Translations under genes and position numbers: made by a program
Notes under the pieces: model-generated
What the model was told of the DNA's origin: nothing
The model's input: the letters and a program-made list of their open reading frames with translations, nothing else
The model's database searches: none
Origin: Rhizobium sp. BK251
GTDB taxonomy: Bacteria > Pseudomonadota > Alphaproteobacteria > Rhizobiales > Rhizobiaceae
DNA length: 64,000 bases
Assembly: GCF_004345245.1 (NCBI RefSeq)
Contig: NZ_SLUQ01000012.1
Span: 108,582-172,581, forward strand
Reading direction: 5' to 3'
Shown: positions 8,381 through 15,855 of the stretch, one piece after another
How the letters are laid out: each line of letters opens with the position of its first letter
How positions within the stretch are numbered: position 1 is the stretch's first letter

Positions 8381-8620
8381 TCAGGCTGCAGTTACCACGA
8401 TCTTCATTTCGTTTCGAGAGATGTCAGCCAGGAAGATGGTATCGGCCTTTACGGCGTCCTCCAACCTCTTGGGAATGACCGTGGCCCCGATCGCAGCCGC
8501 AGCAGATGCAATGCTCTCTGGGTCGGGCTTGGTTGCAACGGACACTTCGATGTCCTTACGGGCAAAGGCCCTCGCCAGAGCCTGCCCGATGTTGCCGAAG
8601 CTAATGATTGCGTAGCTCAT
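8381..8620 (-). pseudogene. Truncated NAD(P)-binding F420-type oxidoreductase
   Basis: Seventy-nine codons matching only the N-terminal Rossmann half of a short NADPH-dependent F420-reductase-like protein. The glycine-rich motif reads FGNIGQALA (residues 8-16). The sequence parallels the intact protein encoded at 14698-15300 (both begin MSYAII and share FARK.IEV and the ADxIFLA stretch), then diverges after IFLA and stops, about 120 residues early. The ribosome site and start are still good, so a short product could be made, but it would lack the substrate-binding half. It is the first of four members of this family within 7 kb. Confidence 0.65.
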
Positions 8621-8691
8621 GTGTCTTCCTTCAATTTCATCGCCCAGGGCGCTCCAAAAGTTTGAGTGGAGCGCCTCACCGGGCGGGGCCC

Positions 8692-9426
8692 CTAGAGTTG
8701 GGCGAGGCCGCCGTCTACGGCGACTTCGCTGGCGGTCATGAAGCTGCTGTCCGCCGAAGCGAGAAAGGCAGCCACGGCTCCGATCTCGGCCGGATCGGCC
8801 ATACGCTGGAGCGGGGTCATCGCGCCGTAGGCCTTCTGACCCTCCTCACCAAGCGCTTCCTTCGCGAGTTCGGTGGCCGTCGCTCCGGGCGACAGCACGT
8901 TGACCCGGATTCCGGTGCCCTTCAGATCCTCCGCCCAGGTCCGCGCGAGATTGCGCACGGCCGCCTTGCTTGCGCTGTAGGCAGTGAATCCCGGGGCGCC
9001 CGTGGTGCCGGCGCTCGATCCGGTCAGGATGATCGAACCCCCTTCGCGCATCAGCGGCAGCGCCTTCTGAACCGTGAAGATCATTCCCTTCACATTGGTG
9101 TCAAAGGTTTCGTCGATGTGCTCGGAAGTGATCTGGCCGAGCGGAAGCGGGCTTCCCGTCCCAGCGTTGGCAAAGACGATGTCGAGGGTTCCACGTTCGG
9201 CCTTGACCGCCCCGTACAGGCGATCGAGGTCGGCCTCGTCGGAAACCGAGCCCTGTACTGCTCGGGCATTGGGTCCGAGGTCGGCCACGGCGGTGTCAAG
9301 CGCTTCCCGCCGGCGGCCAAAGATGAAGACGAAAGCGCCCTCCTCGACGAAGCGCTTCGCCGCAGCGCGGCCGATGCCGGTCGCACCGCCGGTGATCACG
9401 GCAGTCTTTCCATTCAGTCTGGTCAA
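8692..9426 (-). CDS. Short-chain dehydrogenase/reductase (SDR)
   Basis: A 244-residue classical SDR. The cofactor motif TGGATGIG is near the N-terminus, NAG appears in FANAGTG, and the catalytic residues are Ser in LTGSSAG and YxxxK in YSASK; the C-terminal VDGGLAQL is typical. An RR pair after the second strand (FGRRRE) suggests NADP(H) preference. I prefer the TTG at 9426, which has AAGGAG seven bases upstream, over the GTG at 9456. The gene is divergent from the HxlR regulator, which probably controls it; SDRs paired with HxlR regulators commonly respond to quinones or aldehydes. The substrate is unknown. Confidence 0.85.
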   Translation of the reverse strand: MTRLNGKTAVITGGATGIGRAAAKRFVEEGAFVFIFGRRREALDTAVADLGPNARAVQGSVSDEADLDRLYGAVKAERGTLDIVFANAGTGSPLPLGQITSEHIDETFDTNVKGMIFTVQKALPLMREGGSIILTGSSAGTTGAPGFTAYSASKAAVRNLARTWAEDLKGTGIRVNVLSPGATATELAKEALGEEGQKAYGAMTPLQRMADPAEIGAVAAFLASADSSFMTASEVAVDGGLAQL

Positions 9427-9471
9427 ATCTTGTCTCCTTCGTGTTTTGACTTGCACGAAGATCGGGGAATG

Positions 9472-9505
9472 CTTACCTCATGACAAGAATGCACCTTTTG
9501 GTAAG
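9472..9505. promoter_or_regulatory. Inverted repeat between the SDR and HxlR genes (candidate HxlR operator)
   Basis: CTTACC at 9472-9477 and GGTAAG at 9500-9505 form an inverted repeat with a 22-base spacer in the short divergent promoter region. HxlR/YodB-type regulators bind as dimers to dyads overlapping their own promoters, so this is a reasonable operator. If it is one, the HxlR start is more likely one of the in-frame ATGs at 9507 or 9516 than the ATG at 9480, which lies inside the repeat. Confidence 0.4.
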
Positions 9506-9923
9506 TATGGAAAAAATGACCGACTGCTCTGAAGTTTGTGGTGGCCGCTACTCCCACGGGCTCGCCGCCACGCTCCGCGTTATCGGAGGCAAGTGGAAGC
9601 CGCAGATCCTGTACTTCCTGCTTGATGGACCCAAGCGTTACGGCGAGCTCAAGCGGGTGATCCAGGGCGTTAGCCACAAGGTGCTGATCCAGCAATTGAA
9701 GGAACTGGAGGCGGATCGCGTGCTGACGCGCACGGACTACAAGGAAGTACCCCCACGGGTGGATTACGCGTTGACCCCGCTCGGCCGTAGCCTGGCCGAT
9801 GCGATCGTTCCGCTGTGCACCTGGGGAACCGAGAACATGGCGGAGATGGTGAGCATCTTCGCCGAGCGAGACAGTTCGCCCCAGGTGCCTGCCGATGACC
9901 GCACGGTCGCCGTGGACGGATAG
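9480..9923 (+). CDS. HxlR-family transcriptional regulator
   Basis: A winged-helix regulator of the HxlR (MarR-like, DUF24) family. The hallmark region GGKWKPQILYFLLDGPKRYGEL follows a Cys-containing N-terminus (DCSEVCGG), and the recognition helix region is SHKVLIQQLKELE. In this family a conserved N-terminal Cys often senses electrophiles such as quinones or aldehydes. The frame opens at 9480, but ATGs at 9507 and 9516 are equally plausible starts. Divergent from the SDR at 8692-9426, which is the probable target. Confidence 0.85.
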   Translation: MTRMHLLVSMEKMTDCSEVCGGRYSHGLAATLRVIGGKWKPQILYFLLDGPKRYGELKRVIQGVSHKVLIQQLKELEADRVLTRTDYKEVPPRVDYALTPLGRSLADAIVPLCTWGTENMAEMVSIFAERDSSPQVPADDRTVAVDG

Positions 9924-9941
9924 GGCCAAGCAACGCCGCAT

Positions 9942-10562
9942 TCAGCCGATATCCATCTTGAGGGCGAAGTCCCAGGTGCCGGCGCCGTTTTTCGCCAGAC
10001 CGATCATCATCAGACCTACCGCTTCGAGCGACTGCGCCATGTGCAACCCGCCGACGTGCAGCGGACGCAGCCCGACACTTTCCAGAAAAGTCGAGACGCG
10101 CTCTTTCACCTTCGCGTCGTCGGCTGCGAAGAAGGCATCGAGGCGTCCACCCTTGGCAAGCACGTGCCCGAAGATGGTGTTGAACGCCTTCACAACTTGT
10201 GCGCCGGCGGGGAGGGCCTTGGCGATTTCCTGCGCACCAGAACTGCCGCTTGGGCTGAGGAGGCCTGAGAGGTCGGGAGCGGCCGAGTTGGTGATGTCGA
10301 TGATCACCTTGCCGTCGAGTGCGGCGCCGTAGTCGGCCGCCACCGCGGCCGCGCTGGAGTACGGTACAGCGAGGATGACAATGTCGCCGGCGGGGACCGC
10401 GCCATACGTCCCTGTCGTCACTCCGGACGCGAGCTTGTCGACCAGCGCCTTTGCCTTGGCCATGTCGCGCCCGATTACCTCGACAGTGTATCCCGCCTTG
10501 GCGGAGCGGCCGGCGATCGCAGCGGCCATGCCCCCTGATCCAATGATGCTGATAGTGCTCAT
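9942..10562 (-). CDS. NADPH-dependent F420-reductase-like oxidoreductase
   Basis: A 206-residue short Rossmann protein. The dinucleotide-binding motif is IIGSGGMAAAIA at the N-terminus, VVKAFNT in the middle and a helical C-terminal cap ending in a hydrophobic MIGLAK region follow the pattern of NADP oxidoreductases of the F420-dependent type (PF03807). In proteobacteria lacking F420 these small proteins are thought to reduce other small molecules with NAD(P)H. It shares many features with the protein at 11615-12271 (GSGGMA, LAVPY, AGxxVVKAFNT), so the two are paralogues flanking an epimerase-like gene on the same strand. Confidence 0.8.
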   Translation of the reverse strand: MSTISIIGSGGMAAAIAGRSAKAGYTVEVIGRDMAKAKALVDKLASGVTTGTYGAVPAGDIVILAVPYSSAAAVAADYGAALDGKVIIDITNSAAPDLSGLLSPSGSSGAQEIAKALPAGAQVVKAFNTIFGHVLAKGGRLDAFFAADDAKVKERVSTFLESVGLRPLHVGGLHMAQSLEAVGLMMIGLAKNGAGTWDFALKMDIG

Positions 10563-10626
10563 ATGCTATATCCTCGTGGTTGTTGTTTCGCCGAGGTCCT
10601 GATGACCTGGGGCTCTCCCGTCGGCA

Positions 10627-11568
10627 TCAGGCGGCAGGGAAGTAATGACCGTTGTCCAGATCGGCGAGCAGGCGGGGCTGTGTGGGCTCCCAGCCGAGCG
10701 TCTGCCGAGTGATGAGGTTGGACGCCGGAAGGTCCAGCGTGACCAAATTCGCGAGGAACCCGAAGTACCCCGGCAACATCAGTACATCCAAGGGAATGCT
10801 CACGGCGGGCACGCCGAGGCGGGCGCCGATGGCCTCGGCGATCTCGCGAAACTGGATACTGTCGCCTTCCACCCCGTGCCAGGATTTACCGGCCGGTCCC
10901 TTCTCCAAGGCCAAGCGGAACAAGGAGGCGAGGTCACGACTATGCACTGCCGGCCACAGGTTCGTGCCGTCGCCGGGGTAGCCGACAACGCCCTTCTCCT
11001 TCGCCAGCCCGATCAGCACCGGGAGAAAGCCGGCATTGTCGGTCGTGCTGTGCGCAATAGGAGAAATCCGAACGACCGAGGATCGCACGCCCCGCTCCGC
11101 GAGGCCGATTACAGTTGTTTCTACGATATTACGAACCCGCAGAGTGCCCTTGTACCGATCCCCACCCGGAAGGGCCGGATCTTCCTCAGTGGCTGGCCTG
11201 CCCAGCCCTTCCCAGCCAGGCGATCCAATGCTTCCCGACACGACCAGCGGCTTTCCTGTGCCGGCCAGCGCGTCGCCATATGCGAGCATGATCTCGGTTT
11301 CCGCAGCGGCGACGGCGTCCAGGCCGCCGGACGGGAGCAGGTCTTGCCGGTGCGCGACGTGAATGACGCCATCGGACTCCTCCGCCGCCGACTTGAGGCC
11401 ATCGAGGTCCGAAATATCCCCGCGACGTAACTTAGCGCCTTGGGCGGATACCGCCGCCGCCGCCGTGGCCGACCGGACCAAGGCGGTAACTTCATGGCCG
11501 GCTGCGATGAGATCGGAGATGATGTACGGACCGATGTGGCCGGTCCCACCAGTGACGAAAACGCGCAT
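10627..11568 (-). CDS. NAD(P)-dependent epimerase/atypical SDR
   Basis: A 313-residue extended or atypical SDR. The motif TGGTGHIG is at residues 6-13, the second strand ends in ALVRS (no acidic residue, suggesting NADP), and VVRISPIAHSTTDN lies in the substrate region. The usual YxxxK is not obvious (there is a YKGTLR segment), so catalysis may be atypical. I chose the ATG at 11568, which has AAAGGA about nine bases upstream; the ATG at 11574 is also possible. It lies between two F420-reductase-like paralogues and is probably co-transcribed with them. Substrate unknown. Confidence 0.75.
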   Translation of the reverse strand: MRVFVTGGTGHIGPYIISDLIAAGHEVTALVRSATAAAAVSAQGAKLRRGDISDLDGLKSAAEESDGVIHVAHRQDLLPSGGLDAVAAAETEIMLAYGDALAGTGKPLVVSGSIGSPGWEGLGRPATEEDPALPGGDRYKGTLRVRNIVETTVIGLAERGVRSSVVRISPIAHSTTDNAGFLPVLIGLAKEKGVVGYPGDGTNLWPAVHSRDLASLFRLALEKGPAGKSWHGVEGDSIQFREIAEAIGARLGVPAVSIPLDVLMLPGYFGFLANLVTLDLPASNLITRQTLGWEPTQPRLLADLDNGHYFPAA

Positions 11569-11614
11569 ATTCATTGTTCCTTTTGGGCAGAGTGAGAAAT
11601 GGGACGGGGTTTGG

Positions 11615-12271
11615 TCAGCCGGGAAGGCTGACACCGATCGAGAAGTTGGTGTGCTTGATGGAGTGGGTCATAAGGCCCAGCCACAACATGCAGGCGTGCT
11701 CTAGCGTCCACGCCATGGTCAGCGGTCCGACATCCATCGGGCGCAGTCCCAGGCTCTCAGTGAAGGCCGACACGCGCGCCTTCGCTTGTGGGGCGTCTCC
11801 AGCGATGAACACGTCCAACGGACGGCCCCCGACCGAGCCGACAGCCAGGGCCTGCGAAGGCACCGTGTTGAACGCTTTGACGACTTCCGCACCTGCGGGG
11901 ACCGCCTTGGCGATCTGCTGCGCGCCGAAACTGCTTTTGGGGAACAGGAAGCCCGAGAAATCGGATTTGATGGGGTTGGTGATGTCCACCAGGAGCTTGT
12001 CAGCCAGCCCTTCGCCGTAATGTTTCACCACGTCCAGAACGGCTAAATAGGGAACTGCCAGGATGACGATGTGCCCGGCTGGCTCGGCTCCAAATTCGCG
12101 CGTCAAAGCGCGGGGTCCGATCCGCTCGGCCAGCGCCTGCGCCTTGGCAGGGTCGCGGCTCATCACCTCGACGATGTGCCCGGCCTTGGCGGCAAGGCCG
12201 CCGATGGCAGAGGCCATCCCGCCTGATCCGATGATGCTGACAATGCTTGTATTGGGCGTCCCTATTTCCAT
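11615..12271 (-). CDS. NADPH-dependent F420-reductase-like oxidoreductase (paralogue)
   Basis: A 218-residue relative of the protein at 9942-10562. It has IIGSGGMASAIG as cofactor motif, HIVILAVPYLAV, and AEVVKAFNTVPSQ. It is the first gene of a minus-strand run that continues into the epimerase and the second reductase. The promoter region upstream contains three copies of a TetR-type operator shared with the divergent TetR gene, so this run is the likely target of that repressor. I used the ATG at 12271; a GTG at 12283 is in frame. Confidence 0.8.
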   Translation of the reverse strand: MEIGTPNTSIVSIIGSGGMASAIGGLAAKAGHIVEVMSRDPAKAQALAERIGPRALTREFGAEPAGHIVILAVPYLAVLDVVKHYGEGLADKLLVDITNPIKSDFSGFLFPKSSFGAQQIAKAVPAGAEVVKAFNTVPSQALAVGSVGGRPLDVFIAGDAPQAKARVSAFTESLGLRPMDVGPLTMAWTLEHACMLWLGLMTHSIKHTNFSIGVSLPG

Positions 12272-12297
12272 TGGCACACACACGCTCTATATCTTGT

Positions 12298-12353
12298 GGA
12301 TCACTGATCCGAATCAATTGGATCACTGATCCACATATACGGATCACTGATCC
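12298..12353. promoter_or_regulatory. Three identical TetR-type operators
   Basis: The 13-base palindrome GGATCACTGATCC occurs three times, at 12298-12310, 12320-12332 and 12341-12353, with starts 22 and 21 bases apart, about two helical turns. The sites fill the gap between the divergent F420-reductase-like gene (start 12271) and the TetR regulator (start 12371). Three copies in register on one DNA face suggest cooperative binding and joint repression of both promoters. Confidence 0.75.
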
Positions 12354-12370
12354 GATTATCAAGAGAGCCC

Positions 12371-12931
12371 ATGCGAGCTGACGCCAGAAAAAATTACAGC
12401 CATATCCTCACAATCGCGCGCGAGGCCGTGGCCGAGCACGGTAGCGACGTGTCGATGCGCGACATCGCCCGCCGAGCTGAAGTCGGGCTGGCCACGCTGC
12501 TGCGCCACTTTCCAACCCGAGAAGCATTGTTCGAAGCGCTTGTATGTACGGACCTGGACGCACTGACGCAGAGGGCGGACGAACTTGAAAAGTCGAATGC
12601 ACCTGACGCGCTTATGTCCTGGTTCCGCGAATGGATTGCATTCGCCCGAGGATATCGGGGCGTTGTCGCGATGATGGCGAGCGCCCACGCAAACCCGGAC
12701 TCCGCTCTTTATGCCTCTTGCGCAGCGGTGCATTCAGCAAGCGCACGGCTACTTCACCATGCACAGGCCGAAGGTACCGCGCGCGGCGACATGAACGGGG
12801 ACGACCTGTTCGCCCTGATGACGGCTATCGGCTGGGCGGTCGACCAGCCCTCATTCGCGCCGCGGGCGGACCATCTCGTCCACCTCGTTATGGGGGCCAT
12901 CCTGATTGAGCACATCGGCATCAATACGTAG
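12371..12931 (+). CDS. TetR-family transcriptional repressor
   Basis: A 186-residue TetR regulator. The N-terminal helix-turn-helix spans about residues 25-50 with VSMRDIARRAEVGLATLLRHF, the typical signature, followed by PTREALFEALV. The C-terminal ligand-binding half is all helical. It is divergent from the NAD(P)-reductase run and separated from it by three identical palindromic sites, so it very likely represses that run and itself. The inducer is unknown; it may be a substrate of the neighbouring reductases. Confidence 0.9.
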   Translation: MRADARKNYSHILTIAREAVAEHGSDVSMRDIARRAEVGLATLLRHFPTREALFEALVCTDLDALTQRADELEKSNAPDALMSWFREWIAFARGYRGVVAMMASAHANPDSALYASCAAVHSASARLLHHAQAEGTARGDMNGDDLFALMTAIGWAVDQPSFAPRADHLVHLVMGAILIEHIGINT

Positions 12932-12960
12932 GCAGCGCTATGACTCGACCGGCGTTGGAC

Positions 12961-12991
12961 CATATTGGTGGTGCAGACTTTAACCGATATG
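12961..12991. promoter_or_regulatory. Near-perfect inverted repeat upstream of the LysR gene
   Basis: CATATTGGT at 12961-12969 and ACCGATATG at 12983-12991 match as an inverted repeat in eight of nine positions with a 13-base spacer, 40 bases before the LysR start. LysR proteins often bind long dyads near their own promoters, so this may be an autoregulatory site. Confidence 0.4.
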
Positions 12992-13030
12992 CTTGCGCGC
13001 ACCTCGCACAGTCACGTGGGTAGCACATAG

Positions 13031-13924
13031 ATGAACGATTGGGATGACATACGTTATTTTTTGGCTGTAGCCCGCGAGGGCTCAGTCCGGGCGGCCGCTG
13101 AGCGGCTTGAGGTAAATCACTCCACCGTACTTCGGCACATCGCCCAACTAGAAGATCGGCTTGGGACGCAGATGTTCGAGAAGCTGCCCTCCGGCTATAG
13201 GCTCACTGATGCGGGCGAGGAAGTTCTTGAATTCGCCGAACAGATGGCGGCGTCGTCAAATCAACTGCAAACTAGGGTATTTGGTCGCGACCAAGGCGTA
13301 CGCGGCCGCTTGCGTCTCACAATGGCCCCGACGGTGGCGTCGCATCTCCTTATGCCTGACTTCGTCGCATTTGCGGGGCTTTATCCTGATGTCGAGATGG
13401 AGATTCTGTCCTCCTATGAACCGGTCAACCTTACCAACCGGGAAGCAGATGTTGCGATCCGTGTGGTCGTTGATCGCAACACGCTCCCACAAAACCTGCA
13501 TGGCCTGAAAGGGCCGGAAATATCGTCCGGAGTGTATATGTCGCGCAAACTGCTGGCTTCGTGGCGGGCCGATGCAGACGTGCCGATCCGCTGGATCGTA
13601 AAGAATAGATATGGTGATCTCGACAAGTTCCATCAAAGCAATATTCCGGCATCGGAGATACCGTTCCGGACCACAGATGCCGCAGCTCAGATCGTCGCCG
13701 TCCAGCAGGGGCTGGGTATGACCTCGCTGCCTTGCTTCGTTGGTGATACCGACCCATTGCTGACGCGCGTTCCCGGATCCGGCTTGGAGCGGCATGGCAC
13801 TTTATGGCTGCTGACGCACGGCGAAACCCGCAAGACGAAGCGAGTGCGGCTTTTCACCGAGTTCCTGTCCCGGCGGCTTTCTGCCTATGCGCCGCTCCTC
13901 GCGGGCCTTGTACCCAACAACTGA
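13031..13924 (+). CDS. LysR-family transcriptional regulator
   Basis: A 297-residue LysR regulator. The N-terminal winged helix-turn-helix starts DIRYFLAVAREGSVRAAAERL with NHSTVLRHIAQLEDRLG as recognition region. The remainder is a periplasmic-binding-protein-like effector domain. It precedes a same-strand group of two SRPBCC proteins, a reductase, an SDR and an NmrA-like protein, which it probably regulates. The proteins in this subgroup that begin MNDWDDIRYFLAV often control oxidoreductase genes, but the effector is unknown. Confidence 0.9.
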   Translation: MNDWDDIRYFLAVAREGSVRAAAERLEVNHSTVLRHIAQLEDRLGTQMFEKLPSGYRLTDAGEEVLEFAEQMAASSNQLQTRVFGRDQGVRGRLRLTMAPTVASHLLMPDFVAFAGLYPDVEMEILSSYEPVNLTNREADVAIRVVVDRNTLPQNLHGLKGPEISSGVYMSRKLLASWRADADVPIRWIVKNRYGDLDKFHQSNIPASEIPFRTTDAAAQIVAVQQGLGMTSLPCFVGDTDPLLTRVPGSGLERHGTLWLLTHGETRKTKRVRLFTEFLSRRLSAYAPLLAGLVPNN

Positions 13925-13986
13925 GGAGTAATCACTAGAGGGTCAGTAATACTCCCTGCCCAGCAAGCGTGCTGACACGGGATGTG

Positions 13987-14000
13987 GTGCATATATGCAC
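13987..14000. promoter_or_regulatory. Perfect 14-base palindrome upstream of the SRPBCC/reductase group
   Basis: GTGCATATATGCAC is a perfect palindrome located 144 bases before the first SRPBCC start, in the 219-base gap after the LysR gene. It may be a regulator site for this group. No other copy was noticed in the window. Confidence 0.35.
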
Positions 14001-14143
14001 AACCGATGTCGGGAATTTGGGAATCCCGCCAATCTACGCGTCATCCCACATATCGACTCGTCAGCGAGCCGGCCTGCCATCCCGTCAGCGGGAATTGCAG
14101 CGATCGCCTCTTGATCACGAGCAATAAGAACATCGAGATCGAT

Positions 14144-14641
14144 ATGTACGAAGCAATCAAATGGCCGCCGGATATGGCCCCTAGCCGGTCGCCGATCCAT
14201 TTTACAAATGAACTGGAGGTCGCGGCCTCCCCTGACACGATCTGGTCCCTGCTCGTGGATCACACCGCCTGGCCCAGCTTCTATCCTGGTGTTGAGCATG
14301 TCGAGCTACTCGACGGCCATGAGTCACTGCATCTCGGCACACGGTTCGAGACCAATCTCGCTGGCCAGGACGTCTATGCGTCGGTCCAGGAATTCGAGCC
14401 GATGACCCGCATCGCCTGGGGCGGCGGCCCCAAAGCGTCTCTCGACTCCAAGGCGTATCACGCCTGGATCATCACCCCCACGCCGACTGGCACGCATCTC
14501 TGGACCGAAGAGACGATGCAGGGGCCGCTATGGATCGAGCAGGCCAAGCAGGCGCCAGACATCTTTTGGCGCACGCACCAGAAGCTTCTGGAAGACCTCG
14601 CCAAGGTTGCAATTAAGCGCGGCAGATCCTCCGCGAAATAG
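14144..14641 (+). CDS. SRPBCC-family ligand-binding protein
   Basis: A 165-residue protein with the START/Bet v 1-like SRPBCC fold: ELEVAASPDTIWSLLVDHTAWPSFYPGV is the typical first strand and helix, and the C-terminal long helix follows WTEETMQGP. Such proteins bind hydrophobic ligands or act as cyclases or dehydratases. The ATG at 14144 was chosen because it aligns with the start of the paralogue at 15304 (both begin MY..xxWP); the frame is open upstream to 13982. Both paralogues share WxxTPTxxGxHxxTEETxQGP. The reductase gene between them suggests a joint pathway. Confidence 0.75.
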   Translation: MYEAIKWPPDMAPSRSPIHFTNELEVAASPDTIWSLLVDHTAWPSFYPGVEHVELLDGHESLHLGTRFETNLAGQDVYASVQEFEPMTRIAWGGGPKASLDSKAYHAWIITPTPTGTHLWTEETMQGPLWIEQAKQAPDIFWRTHQKLLEDLAKVAIKRGRSSAK

Positions 14642-14697
14642 ATCCCGAGCCGGTGAAGATCGGCGCAATCAACACCAACACAGGTCAAAGAAGAACC

Positions 14698-15300
14698 ATG
14701 AGTTACGCTATTATCGGTTTTGGCGCAGTAGGTCAGGCCCTCGCCACTATGTTCGCCCGTAAGAGCATAGAAGTCGCTGTCGCCAGCCGGCGATCGCCCG
14801 AGGCGCTGGCGCCGCAGGCGAGCGCAATCGGCCCGAAGGTCGTTCCTCAGTCGCTGGAGAAAGCCCTTGAAGCTGACATCATTTTTCTGGCGGTCCCGTT
14901 CTGGGAGCACCGGGAGGTCGCAAAGGGGCGAGCAAGCTGGAAAGGCAAGACGGTGATCGATGTCACGAATGCCTATGGCGTTCCCGTCGAAGACTTGGGC
15001 GGTCTTCCTTCCTCGGCCGTCATCGCACGGACACTACCCGGCGCTCGACTGGTCAAAGCGTTCAATCATCTGCCCGCAGCGGCCTTAGCGGCGGACCCGG
15101 CCATTGGCGGCGGCCGTCGGGTCATTTTCGTTTCGAGCGACGATGACGCGGCAGCTACCCCCGTGCGCTCCTTGGCAGAGCAACTGGGGTTCGCACCGGT
15201 CTGGCTGGGAAAGCTAGCGGAGGGAGGATCGCTCGTACAGGCGCGGGACAAGAGCTGGGCGCCGCTGATCTTCCAGGATCTGTTCAAGAAGGGGGCGTGA
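14698..15300 (+). CDS. NADPH-dependent F420-reductase-like oxidoreductase
   Basis: A 200-residue Rossmann protein, the best preserved of the local family. FGAVGQALA is the cofactor motif; LAVPFWEH, VIDVTNAYG and LVKAFNHLPA are family signatures. The ATG at 14698 follows an AAAGAAG ribosome site. It lies between two SRPBCC genes and ends three bases before the second one, so these three are almost certainly one operon. It is the closest relative of the truncated gene at 8381-8620. Confidence 0.8.
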   Translation: MSYAIIGFGAVGQALATMFARKSIEVAVASRRSPEALAPQASAIGPKVVPQSLEKALEADIIFLAVPFWEHREVAKGRASWKGKTVIDVTNAYGVPVEDLGGLPSSAVIARTLPGARLVKAFNHLPAAALAADPAIGGGRRVIFVSSDDDAAATPVRSLAEQLGFAPVWLGKLAEGGSLVQARDKSWAPLIFQDLFKKGA

Positions 15301-15303
15301 GCA

Positions 15304-15807
15304 ATGTATGACCATGTCATCTGGCCTGAGCGATACGACCCAAAAATCTCGGCCATCTACGCACTCAACGACATCGACGTGAAGGCGCCGCCCGAAGTGG
15401 TCTGGAAGCTGCTTGTCGATGCGGAGAACTGGTCGCGGTACTTCCCCGCCGAAGATCAGGTCAAAATCCTAAGCGGCGAGCGGGAGTTGGCCCTAGGGAC
15501 ACGATACAGTCGGGTAACAGTCGGTTTTCCGATGAGCCTCGTCGTGACGGAATGCGTGCTTGGCCACAGGCTCGCCTGGGCAACGACGGTTGATAGCGAC
15601 GATACAGGTTCGAGCGCCTACCACGGCTGGGTGATTACGCCCACGGCGGACGGTTGTCATGTGCTGACCGAGGAAACGCAGCAGGGTCCCTGGTTCCTCG
15701 AGGAGCTCGGGCGCAAGCATCCGGGCGCGCTCTACCGCTATCACCAGCTATGGGTTGAAAGCCTTGCGGCAGCTGCGGAAGCGGAAGTCGCGCGGAACGC
15801 AGGGTGA
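15304..15807 (+). CDS. SRPBCC-family ligand-binding protein (paralogue)
   Basis: A 167-residue SRPBCC protein, paralogous to the one at 14144-14641. The N-terminal strand-helix reads DIDVKAPPEVVWKLLVDAENW and the conserved C-terminal motif HVLTEETQQGPW precedes the long helix. It starts three bases after the reductase stop, which implies coupled translation. A two-SRPBCC plus one-reductase arrangement may act on a shared hydrophobic substrate, which is inference. Confidence 0.8.
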   Translation: MYDHVIWPERYDPKISAIYALNDIDVKAPPEVVWKLLVDAENWSRYFPAEDQVKILSGERELALGTRYSRVTVGFPMSLVVTECVLGHRLAWATTVDSDDTGSSAYHGWVITPTADGCHVLTEETQQGPWFLEELGRKHPGALYRYHQLWVESLAAAAEAEVARNAG

Positions 15808-15855
15808 CGCGCCTGTCCGCGCGACCGGGCTAAGCGCCCCAAAAATAGAACGGAG

